A DNA stretch of 64,000 bases, taken from positions 3,033,464 to 3,097,463 of the forward strand of contig NC_092636.1 of assembly GCF_039555335.1 (NCBI RefSeq). The letters are read 5' to 3'. This DNA comes from Amphiura filiformis. Lineage: Eukaryota > Echinodermata > Ophiuroidea > Amphilepidida > Amphiuridae. The position numbers and the translations under genes are program-made. The notes under the pieces were generated by a model, which did not search any database, had not been told where the DNA came from, and saw only the letters and a list, made by a program, of their open reading frames with translations. This document shows positions 13,920-24,892 of the stretch, in pieces; the stretch's first letter is position 1; the number at the start of each line of letters is the position of its first letter.

Positions 13920-14014
13920 ATGAACTCACACGTGGATAGCATAAATATGGATGTGTTTTGTGTCGTATATGACAAAGCAAGGGACACGTTCCTCGTGCTG
14001 CGATTGCCATCCAG
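13920..14014 (+). CDS. First recognised coding exon of the giant acidic protein gene
   Basis: This 95-nt segment is bounded by a strong acceptor (pyrimidine tract, then CCACAG) and a donor (CCAG then GTTTAA). It reads 31 codons beginning MNSHVDSINMDVF and ends with two bases of a split codon (phase 2). The giant exon at 15506 starts with one base that completes AGA (Arg), so the splice keeps the frame. The first base after the acceptor is an ATG; translation may start here behind a 5' UTR exon, or the exon may continue an earlier phase-0 exon. The stretch DTFLVLRLP matches a hydrophobic F-x5-P motif found three more times in the giant exon, which supports the link. No known domain is recognised. 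The exon structure is inferred from sequence only. Confidence 0.65.
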
Positions 14015-15505
14015 GTTTAAAAAAAATTATTCTAAGCTAATTAGAGCAGTTTTAATTAACATAGTTAAATCCATTTGGCATTGCTTGATGTGTATTAACA
14101 TTGCATGTACATTCATGCTGTGATTTTATATGTACATGTATATTTCAGGACATAATTTTTAGTGATAATTTTTTCGGTTGTGCATGATGTGATTTGTTTG
14201 ATTTACCCCTGCCCCCTAACATGCATTTCAAACATGCAAAAAAAGAAAGAAAAAAAAAGAAAAGAAAAAAGGTATGCGACTTAAAAGAATGGCATGTGTT
14301 GAATATCTCTTCGTACGTGCACTGTGTATTAAGTTTTCTACCCTCAACCCTTTTTATTTGTTTGATTGTTAGAGGTTTGTTTGTTTGTTTGTTTGTTTAC
14401 ATATGCCTATTTACATGTACACGTTTTTTGGCATTTATTTGAAATTTGTGTATAAAGTCTGTAGTTGTACAAGTTACGTTCTCTGCCAATATACGCCTCT
14501 CTCCGCTTATTCTGCAATTCTATTCATGCAGAATCAATATAGTGGGCTACTGTTTTTTTAAAGTTAATGTAGTTTCCTTCTGAGACCAGTATAATCTTGG
14601 GTTTTTCTGCATGTCTTGTTAATAGGCCTAGCCTATATGCTAAGATTTTCATAGTTTAATTGTTTTATATATTTAAAAAAAATTAGGCCCTATTCACATT
14701 TTCGTTTCCTTTTTCAAATGAGCATGTTTGCATTACGTTAGTTAGGTTTATACTTTTACCCGTACCTCTGTTTATTTGTCCAACTGAAATGCAGTGAAGT
14801 GAGTGTTCACAGAGTATGCCGACAAAATGATCAAAATTGGTTAATTTCCTCGCCTGTACCACGTTTATAAAATAAGTTTGCAGTGAACGATAAACCTATA
14901 GACCACCAACATGTAAAACCTTTACATTTTCAGTAGATCGCTTCAATATATAACCCATGAAGTGGCCCATCCCACCCTATCTGCACGCCATAAAATGACT
15001 TCTCGAATCTTCCTCGATTTACGAAACGGTGACAAGACAGCAGTATATTCAGCTCACTCTTGTTTTTAATAAAATGAGCAGGTCTTCATAAGCGATACAT
15101 ACAATTTTATTTAATTGTTTGTTTGATTAATTGGTTGATTAATTGATTGATCGATTTAGAAATAATTAAGCGACCAAGATCAAATTTAATTCTGCCACAA
15201 GTGTTTCAATGCATTCAAATTAAACGCGCATTAGCGCTCCAACTAAAACAGCTTCAAGTTTTATATAGCTCATCTTGACTACTATGACTTTTGATGACAA
15301 GGGTTCTTTTGAAAGTGAAAATATTACTGAGACAATACAACGGAAAGACATGTTGTATTTTCCCCGATGTAGAAACGAGCAAGACATGATTGTTACTTCC
15401 AATGGCATGCCGCATGCACACTGACAGAGTAGCACGAACAGCAAGCAATCCATTGTTTTAATACCACTTACTAATCTTATTGTTTCTTACGCTTGTTTGT
15501 TACAG
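14015..15505 (+). other. Probable intron between the small exon and the giant exon
   Basis: Starts GTTTAA and ends in a pyrimidine-rich tract with TTGTTACAG, so it has GT-AG borders. It contains A/T-rich simple sequence and a (TTTG)n tract near 14375-14398. No other exon is evident. Confidence 0.6.
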
Positions 15506-18500
15506 ACATGATGAAATAGACAGACCAGACGCACAAGATGGTGACGATGAACCAGCCATACATCAGAAGAGGGAAGTAGTAGACGAGATTCCATTTGAAA
15601 TATCCACACACGATCCAGAGGAATCAGCTCCTCAAGTTGGAGATTTATTACAAGCATTGACTGGTGATGACGGCGGCGATGTGAACGAAAGCTTACCGAA
15701 ACAAACTGATGTGCATAGCAGTGATGAAGGTTTAGCGAGTGGATCCGATGATTATATACATGACGATCATGTGAAAAGTGATGACAGAAAACCTCAAAAT
15801 GAGGTCAAGAATGATGGAAAGTCGGACTTAAAAGCTGACGATAATTGGAATACTTCGCAAACGGATCAGAACCCAGAGATAGTCAACGGATTCTCTGCTG
15901 ATTTAGATAGCGAGGATTTATTAGACGTGGGTGGATTTGATAATAGTACGGACGATAACTTTGACACAGAAGAAATGAATGGCCGAATGTATTCATCGCC
16001 TGAGCCAGAATTGCCTTTCACAATCCAAAATAAAGGACGTTGAACCTTCGAATATAAATGGCCTTTTGCAATCGCTTAAAGATGTACCAAAACCAAAACC
16101 ACCTTCCAAAGTGGACCAAACTCCACCTAGGAGTCCGCGGAAGGTTACAGATGACGAAGTGGCCGATGCTCTTCGGTTCCTTCTTGGCAGAGGAGGCCGT
16201 GTGCCTCGTACTAGAAGTGCCATGGACCTTCGTGATGAAAGTGCTAGGAAACTTCGCGGTGAGGATAAAACGGGTTCGCGTACCTTTGTGTTAGCTATGA
16301 TGCCTGATGGTACTCAGCGAAGGGTGTCTGTGGATCGTAGGTCTTCTTTAGGCAATGATCTCGACTCAGACGATCAAATAAACTTAGTCGGTGAAGCATT
16401 GCGTGAATTGACTCCGGGAACGTACCAAAGGAAATTACCAAAGAATGATTTTGATGGAAGAGAGGAGAGACCACCAACTCCACGAGATTCATCAAGTTCA
16501 ACTTCATCCGTGTCTTCAAATGAAGATAATACAGCTGCCAAACCGAATCAAGATTCTTCCGATCGTGATGAAGATTTTAACAGTAAAGATTACCCAATAA
16601 ATAATGTAGATGATGATGACACTCTCGCGTCTGTTTCTGAAGAAGAAGATAAAACACAAAAAGAGGAATTAGACGTTGTTACTCCTTCGTCATATAAACC
16701 CAATGAAGACAAGATTGACTTATCAAATCTGTATAAACTAAGGCCAGATGGAGGAACGGATCTTCCAACAGAATCTTCTTCAAAACCGCTTGTAACGGTC
16801 CCTGTTACAATTGATGAATTAGTTGATAATTTGCCGATTTTTGACAGCGAATCAGAAAGCGACGAAGATGCAAACCTTCAAGAGCATAAGAACATCCTGA
16901 TTATGGAGGCAGATATACACGCATCTGCTGCCGTTATTCCTGAAGAATCATCTGTTGATCTTAATATTCTAGAAAGTGAGCCCCCAGTGTCTTTGCCCGT
17001 GGATGAGACAAGGTCGCCAAGTAGTAGCGATGCGTCGTCCAGATCAACGCTTAGACCACACGGCAGCAGCGACGCATCATCTAGGTCTTCTGAATGGCAG
17101 GAAGACACCGAGGATGAAATTATACCAGAATCCAAAGTATCTACTGAATCATCACCAGATCTTACGAGTCTCGAGAAACTTCGACCAGAAGGGATTGAAG
17201 CTCCCCATCTTGGAGACGATGACACGGCCCCATCAAAGGAGACATCTAATATGCCTACAGAAAGAAGCGGTGCAACGGTCAAAGATCTAGAGTATATATT
17301 GCCCGCATTAGAATCTTCCAGTGATTCGGACGAAGAAGTCAATGAACATGATGAACAACTTTATCCAGTTGACGAAGAACCACTGAATCCAATAAAGGTG
17401 AATCCTGACAATGCCCAAATAGATTTGTCCAATCTAGATAAAACGGACTCAGACTTAGAAAATGACGAAGGTGATGAATCTAGACCGTACGATGTAAGTG
17501 ACATCCTGGATGATTTAAGCTCAACAGAAGAAGACTGGCCTGTACCGCCGGAGTCACCTGTACAACAAGATTGGCCAGCACCTCCAGATGATGATATGCA
17601 TTATTCCGGAATACATGATCAGAAGTTTGACAACGAAGATTATGATCTACCACCTCCACCACCTCCGGACACCAGATCATCTTCTAGAAGCTCTATGTCA
17701 TCGCCTGAAAACAGAGTCCCTAGTTTTATGGCAGTTGAGGCACCTAAACGACCAGTATCTCGAGGCAGCTCATCAAAGTCGTCTCCTAGCTCAACAAGTT
17801 CATTAGGTAAAGATCCTAAAACAAAGAAACCATCTGAACCCGAGCCTCCTGCAATTGTAATAACGGCGTCATCTGATGACTTCAGGCATACTGACGAATC
17901 GGATGAAGATGTTTTGATGAAAATGAAGATAAACATCCTCAAGGAGAGCACAAAAAGGAAGATTTCATAGTGTCTATTTTAATTAAGCCTTCTGAAATGA
18001 CTCCGGATTTAGGAAGGTTAGAAAAATTTAATCCTGACGGAACAGATGAAATTTATCTTGAGTCAGCACCATGCAAAACTGAAAGCTTGATACCAAACAA
18101 AAAACGTGGCAAAGTTTCCGATATGGAAGATCTTGTTCCCAAATTCGATAGTAGTAGTGAATCAGATGATGATGATCAGGAACAGCAGCGATCACCAGTG
18201 GTTGAGGCAGACATCTGTATGTCTGAAGCTCCACAACCAGAAGAATCGTCCGTTGATCTTTCCGACCTTGACCGCAATATGCGACAGAATACAGACGTGC
18301 CCGTTTGTGACCAAGATGAAGATGGAAGGTCACCTACAGCAGATGAAGATCTTGATCAGAAACCAATACCGAGAAAGGATACCGAGCTGTCAACTGAGTC
18401 ACAAGAATTCACAATGGACTTCGAAGATTCAGATGTCGATGAAATTGTGATTCCTGTGTCACACGTCCCCGTTGAAAGTTCTCCTGATTTGGTGGAACTT

Positions 18501-21500
18501 GAAAGGAAACTTCGACCATCTGGTACAAAGTCACCAGACATTGATTTAGCCCAACCAGTCGATAATCGCCCCACTGAAAGAACAGGTGCAACGGTAGCAG
18601 ATTTGAAAGATCTTGTACCGACTTTTGATACCACAAGTGAATCGAGTCAAAGTGATTCGAGCGAACCGATAACACCTGTTGATGAAATGATCGAAGAAAT
18701 TGGGAGTGTTAGCCCTACTAGAAGGTACTTTGATTTTGACGGACTTGAAAATCTGACACCAATAGAAAAAGAAGAACCATCTTTGGAGACGTATGCGCGA
18801 CAAAAGAGTGAGGACATAATCGTAGAATCATATATGTCATTGTTTAGAGAGGAACGTGTGATGGAACTTCTCAAGACGAGTTCAAGTGACAGCTCCTTCG
18901 AAACCATGCCCTCTGAGCATGCTAAGAGAACAGCGGACAAAGAATTCGTTCCAGAAATTGTCGTAAGGGAACGAGGGTCCATTTCATCTTCAGCAGAAGG
19001 TGGGTCATCTTCAGGTAGCGATGATGAACATGAATACAACAAGGGCCGTAAATTACCTGAAGCTGACATCCATGTTCCAGATTCACCTGCGAAGAAGCGA
19101 AGGTCTGTTGGACAAGAAGATAATAATGTTGAAGACGATGAAGTACCAGCAAAGAAACCCAAAACTTTGAAATTCCTGATGAGGTGCTTTCCGGAAGAAT
19201 CAACAGAACCAGTCATCATTGAAGCTGGTATATCTGTATTCAGAGATGAATCTATTGTCGAATCGTCTCCACCTGCAATTCAGGCTAAACTGGAAACCGT
19301 AAAAGCAGGAAGTGGTGATGAAAGCGAGTGGCCTGTCCCTCCAGCAATAGACGAAGAATGGCCTGCCCCTCCTCCAGAAATGATGGTAAGGGAGGACTGG
19401 CCAGTGGAAGAAGGTAACTTTGAACCACGTAAATCGGAGAATGGGAAGGAGGACATGGACATGGATGCTGATGATACATCGTCTGTGTCGTCATCATCGA
19501 CTGAAGGCGAATATATTACTGAACCAAGTCCAAGTCCTGGCGCTGATCGAGTTTTTGTATTAACTGTAGTTCCAGTAATGGAAACATTTAACGAAGAAGA
19601 TGAAGGTGAGGATGATGAAATGCCTGTAAATGTAGATATAACATCACCTGGTGCTTCTGTTTCCGAAAGTGACGATGTACCGGTGGATTCGAAACCGTCG
19701 AGTTCATCGGAGTCAGAAGCTTCATCTGGGAGCAGAAACGAACAACCACATGATAGTGACAAAGATGAATCACCATATGATCAGGATAGAAAAGAGAAAG
19801 GTGACAGAGCGTTACCAGAGGAAGAGAAACCATCGATATCAACTATCGAACCACTTGAATCTACTCCTTTTGAAAAATCGGAAATGCAACCAGAGATTGC
19901 ACCTAAATCTGATAACCTCAACGATATTACTAAGACTGAGATAGATTTGGAAATGCAGAATCAGACGAAACCAGAGGCACTTGATGAACGAAGAATGTCA
20001 TCATCATCAGACAATTCTTCCGGGGATGCCAAAGTTCCATATCCACAAATGAAGTCCGACGATGAAGAAATGAAGCAAAAAAGTTATAAGAATGGTGAAC
20101 AAGAAGAATTCCAACCGTCACCAACTACCCATGATTCTGAAACAGAATCGGACACCACGGAGAGTAGTAGTGATGATAGCAGCAGGAAATCGCCTTTCTC
20201 TCCTTTTGGAGCTCGTGTGTTTATCTTAACCGGCTTACCATCGAATGAATTTAGTGATACTCCTGTCAGCGATAACGATAGTGAAAACGTTGAAAAGATC
20301 CCGCAAGAAGAAGACGATATAGATCCATCGGAGCTTAAGCAATTTGAACAGACGGCGCCAATACCAGATCTTATTCCAGCCTTAACTTCGCCTACTGAAA
20401 GAGAAACACCTGACTTTATAGAGGAACCAGCGGTAGAAATAGAACCAATTGAGAATTTAGAATCTGCACCTGTCATCTCTAGTTCTGAGTCTGACGATGA
20501 GGCCGAACAATCACCGGAACCTGTCATTTCACCAAATGTTGCTTCGGATACATTTAGCTCACCAATCTCTGACGCAGAAGCTCAGAAAATATCAGATATA
20601 TTTGAAGTTCCTTCAGATCATGGTGTTTCAGAAGATTATTTGACGTTAGACCAACCGGAAGAAAGATTTGAGGAGGAGGAGGAGGAGGGGCAAGAAGAAG
20701 ATCATTTTACAGGCAGTGATAATGAACAAGCTGATCTGGAATTTTACGAACCACACCAGCCCACTTTTGACATGACTGCTTACAATGAACCCACGACATA
20801 CTTTGAAAAACCACCATCACCGTCACAAGTGCCATCGTCAACAAATGGTCACTGGTCACCACCATCAATTGGTTTTGGATCGGCGAGGTCCACATCCCCA
20901 AGTGACCAAATTATGTCTAAACAACCTACTGAACAATCTGGACATGGTCCGTCATTTTCTCATTATATTTCAACCAGTAAACCAGCTGATATGTCGCATC
21001 CTGCTGTTCCAAACCTCGCTCCCAAGTTTCATTCAGATAACTTCAAATATACAACAGATGACAGCTATCTGAGTTCTGATACCGAGGTTGCGCATTTTAC
21101 TGCGAACATGCCAAGTGAAACAGACATTACTGATCCTTCTGTACCAAATTTGGCCCCTTATATGCCGCCTTCCATTTACAAAGACCATATTGATCCTGAG
21201 ACTTTAAATCCATTAGATCAGATCAGTTCTGATACCGCGGTTGCACAGTTTACTGCGAACATGCCAAGTGAAACAGACATTACTGATCCTGCTGTACCAA
21301 ACCTGGCCCCTTATATGCCGCCTTCCATTAACAAAGACCATCTTGATCCTGTGACATTAAATCCATTAGATCAGATGTATGACTCCAAGTCTACAGACAT
21401 TATTGATCCGGCGTCACCTGCAGCTTACGATTCTGAAATATTACCATCGAAAGAAACTGATATCAATGATCCTGGAACTGTGCCATTTATTCAGGAATCA

Positions 21501-23033
21501 AAATTCACAGATATTACTGACCCAGCAGTTCCTGAATACATTCCTGAACGTCCGCGACAAAAATCACCGTTCGAACCTGTGCAACTGGAGGCATCGCCCA
21601 AGAAATACCTGAAAGCAAGACCCATTACGCCTGTAGAACTTGAAACAAGTCTAGTTCCACCCGATGTATACACCAGCGACGATGCTTATGACCAATTTCA
21701 AGTACAGTACCGCGGTCATATTGACGATGACCTTGATACCATACCTCAAATGCGACAGAAACCTCCGGAGCCAAAGCGAAACAAAACGGAAACGACCAGA
21801 AGAGAAGAGAAGAAAGAAAGAGCAACCTGTATCTGACATGCCGTCCTATATGGCCCCACCACCACCGATTCCAAGTGAAGTCGCAAGAGCAAAAGGAAAG
21901 AAGGTGGCGCCACCAACACCTCCACGGATCGAATCTGATCCGTTATTGCGAGAACCAAGGCATCTAGGAGCCCCAGAACCTACTAGGCAACCTTATTTAC
22001 GAGAACAACCAAAGCGATACAGCCCTGACGAATTTGGTAAACGTCATCGCGATAGACCTAGTAGTATGGAAATGGACGACCCTCCTGTACCATATCAAGT
22101 TATGTCGAAATCTACTGATATCAGTTTTCAACAGCAAGCCTATGTAGCTTCACATAGCACAAGGGACGTATCGGAGTTTTCTTTGTCGTATTCCTCACGG
22201 TCACGATCCACAGATATCATTGATCATGGACATTCATATCCAGCGGGTCGATCAATGTCTACAGATTACCTCTCCTCAGAACCTGCTCCCTTCCCCATTC
22301 AAAATAGACCGCCTACACATGCAAGGTCAATGGACATACATAGTGCCTCTATACCACCACCACACCGTGCGCAACCAAGATCAAGATCAACTGATCTTAC
22401 TGATCCAGCTGTATTCCACCCATCACAAACAACCGATATAGATGATCCCGGATTGTACTACCCTCCACCTCAGATGTCAAAATCAACTGATATCAACGAT
22501 CCTGGTTTTGAGCCCCCTGTCCCACGTCCAACCAACGCGGCACCACAGTACTTAGTCCCCAATCGTGGTCCTTTACCAGATATAAGCAAACCTCCTCCGG
22601 GTATGCACAAAGACGTTGAACTTGAATCACTTAAAAGACAATTACATCGATTGGGAACAAAAATGACAACTACCAGACAAGAATTGGAGCATATGAAACG
22701 TAATAATCCAGCGAATAAATACGCTACTCCGGCGGACAGAGCTGCACATTCTCGGGTAGCTCCTGATCATCAATAGACTCACCTGATGCCGATTTGACAG
22801 ACTTGAAATTCTCTAGAAAGTTCTGTGCTTCTTTAACCGACAAAGAGTTTGGCAAGATGCTAGAAGAGATGCGGTTGTATAGACTGGCGGTGAGAGAAAA
22901 GGGTGCTGATTTAAAGAGATTGTCGAAGCAGTGTGATGGTATACGGTTAAGGTTAAAGCAATTAGGAGAGCCACTAGACTTTCCAGCCCCTGAAACTAGC
23001 ACGAGAGTTGGTGCCATCGAAACAACGATTTAA
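15506..23033 (+). CDS. Giant terminal exon: acidic, Ser/Pro-rich repeat protein of unknown family
   Basis: About 2,500 codons run almost without stops, with the stop TAA at 23031-23033. Numbering from the small exon, features in order are: acidic N-part (~33-207); Pro/Lys linker (~225); hydrophobic F-x5-P strands (~290, ~1381, ~1601); four degenerate ~100-residue repeats (~430, ~577, ~863, ~1021) with cores like SSPDLxxLEKLRPxG, PTERxGATVxDL and SSSESDDE; W-P-x-P-P motifs (~709 and ~1307); NLS-like KKRR/AKKPK (~1227); Glu run (~1754); about a dozen TDI-x-DP motifs (~1859-2367); coiled-coil-like helix (~2400-2434); conserved-looking helical C-terminus (~2462-2534); last residues ETTI. The frame switches four times, near 16027, 17925, 21780 and 22767. 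These involve A-run length changes or a single missing base, so indel errors are likely; a decayed gene is the alternative. Most of the chain looks intrinsically disordered and rich in CK2-type acidic serine sites. I do not recognise the family. Confidence 0.8.
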
Positions 23034-24403
23034 GGATGAATATACATGTAGATATGTTTAGCAGAAGATATTCTCTTTCAAAACCATTTTTGTAACTGTT
23101 AATATGTGAAAAGATTAACTCACCAGCTTACGTTTCTTTCTGTCTTGACCAGGTGGTGCTTCTCCAACAAACGGGAACTACAGTAGTATTGCCCGTTGTC
23201 TGTGTTTCGCATTACTTACTGTACGGCTCCTTTTCTCCAGATTCATTAATGCAGTTATGCATATCTTTAACCAGTAATTGAAACGTTTAAAACGCTTGAA
23301 AAACTTGACTTCCAATGTTGTGTAAACATTAAATGCCGGGTTCAAATTTGTAAAAGCATTTAAAATATTTGCATTAAAACATTTCACTGCTTATAAAAAG
23401 CGTTAAATAAACGTTGCATTAAACAATTTTGGACAAAACTGTTGTCAAATGCTTGAATGAAAACATGTCATCATCATCATCATTTTGTTTGAGTGTTATT
23501 TAATGTTGGCAAAATTTTATTGTAACTTGTACGCAACTTGTAAAACATTTTGTAAAATGTTTTGTCAACATTGAAATAACACGTAACAAAAAAGTTTTAT
23601 GGCAACATTAATTTTGTGCAACTTTTGAAAACGTTTTGTTTTTGCTTTGAATACAATGTCCCTAAATGTTTATAGTCGGCTGGTGAACTAACGTTTTACT
23701 CTACTTAATATGGTTTTGAAAGTAATGCATTTTCTACTGAATAATTTCTGTATCAAACTTAAAGGTATTTCACAAGAAATGAGTATTTGTATTGTTAAGT
23801 GATGTTTTTTGTTCTAATGCCAAAGCTAAACACACTGTAAGTAAAGTGGGCTCACAAGTCACAATATACCGTAAAATTCCGTCTATAAGCATACCTCTAA
23901 ATGAGGGTTTCTTGTAGAAAGAGACGAAATGCAAACACCTCCACAAAAACATTACAATACATTGGCCTACCAATAATCATGTTTATAGCGGCATATATGC
24001 TTGTAGGTAGAATCCTACGGTGATTGCGTGGCTCGGATTTCTTACGCCTCGGTGCTTACGTCAGCCTAACTATGCAAAATCACTTCACAGGAGAGTCGCA
24101 TTTTTAGGCGGACGTAATTAATATGAAGACGTGAGAATTCACAACCGCTCAAATAATGTCGACAAAGCCTCACCGTATATATAGTTACCTTCCGGGTTCT
24201 ATATGGTAGTGATGAAGACGGTCTGATCGGCGAACTCACGTTTACTGCTTGAGGAAAATCATCCAAGAATTTACTTGTGTGCTATTATCACTGTATTATC
24301 AACTCAAATTGTATTTTCTTGTGTGAAAACATTGTGGTATTTTGATTACTTAGTTTGTGAGCCTTCTTTACCAATTCTAGAGTAGAGTTTACTCTAACTC
24401 TAG
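23034..24403. other. 3' UTR and downstream flank of the giant gene
   Basis: Just after the stop the sequence is AT-rich. From about 23280 to 23640 it belongs to a dispersed repeat with words such as AACGTTTAAA and AAATGTTTT, also seen at 31180-31332. A piece starting TACCGTAAAATTCCG at 23868 matches the end of the foldback at 26210. No other gene is seen. Confidence 0.5.
23406..23411 (+). promoter_or_regulatory. Candidate polyadenylation signal AATAAA
   Basis: The first AATAAA I find after the stop codon of the giant exon, about 370 nt downstream. It sits inside dispersed-repeat sequence, so use as the real signal is uncertain. Confidence 0.35.
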
Positions 24404-24892
24404 CAGGGGCGTAACCAGACCTGACCTTCCAAAGGGGGGCAAGATTGAAAATTTCCCATTCTTGACCAAAAGTCGCGAGCGGCTTGCCGCGAAGCGTTAA
24501 ACGGGTGGGGTCCAGGGGCCCGCCTTAGGGGCCCTGGTGGGGTCCAGGGGCAAAGCCCCGGCGGGGGTCAAGGGGGCGGAGCCCCCTGAAGCTCCTGGTT
24601 TTTGGCATATTAGAAGCTAACAAATCAGTGTTTCAGAGAGTACAAATTTCAAATTCCTCTTTCTTTCCCTTTCTCTTCTCCTTCCCTTTTCTCTTCTCCT
24701 TCCCCTTTTTCCCTCTTTTTTCTTTTCTTCTTCCCCCTTTCTCTTCTTCCCTCTTTTTCCCCCTTTTTTCTCTTCTCCTCCCCCTTTTTTCTTCCCTCTT
24801 TTTCTCTCCTTCCCCTTCCCACTTTTTTTGCTCTTCTTTTTTTTTGTGTCCAGGGGGACAGCTTGCCCCCCCCCCCACTGGTTACGCCACTG
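24404..24892. mobile_element. hAT-like MITE with perfect 8-bp target duplication
   Basis: The ends are CAGGGGCGTAACCAG and, inverted, CAGTGGCGTAACCAG. The flanking direct repeat AACTCTAG (24396-24403 and 24893-24900) is exactly 8 bp, the target-site size of hAT transposons. The 489-bp body contains a GC-rich section with GGGGTCCAGGGG-type words and a long pyrimidine tract. It encodes no transposase, so it is non-autonomous. The intact duplication suggests a fairly recent insertion. Confidence 0.85.
24650..24845. repeat. ~190-nt pyrimidine tract inside the hAT-like MITE
   Basis: Almost pure C/T on the + strand, built of CTTTCCC, TCTTCTCC and CCCTTTTT words. Open frames on either strand here (Lys/Glu/Arg-rich or Phe/Ser/Pro-rich) are artefacts of composition. 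Such a tract can form triplex DNA. Confidence 0.9.

Noticed and set aside
16878..17342. 154-codon minus-strand Ser-rich frame
   Set aside because: Antisense shadow of the giant exon's repeat codons; the same holds for the other minus-strand frames between 15993 and 23017.
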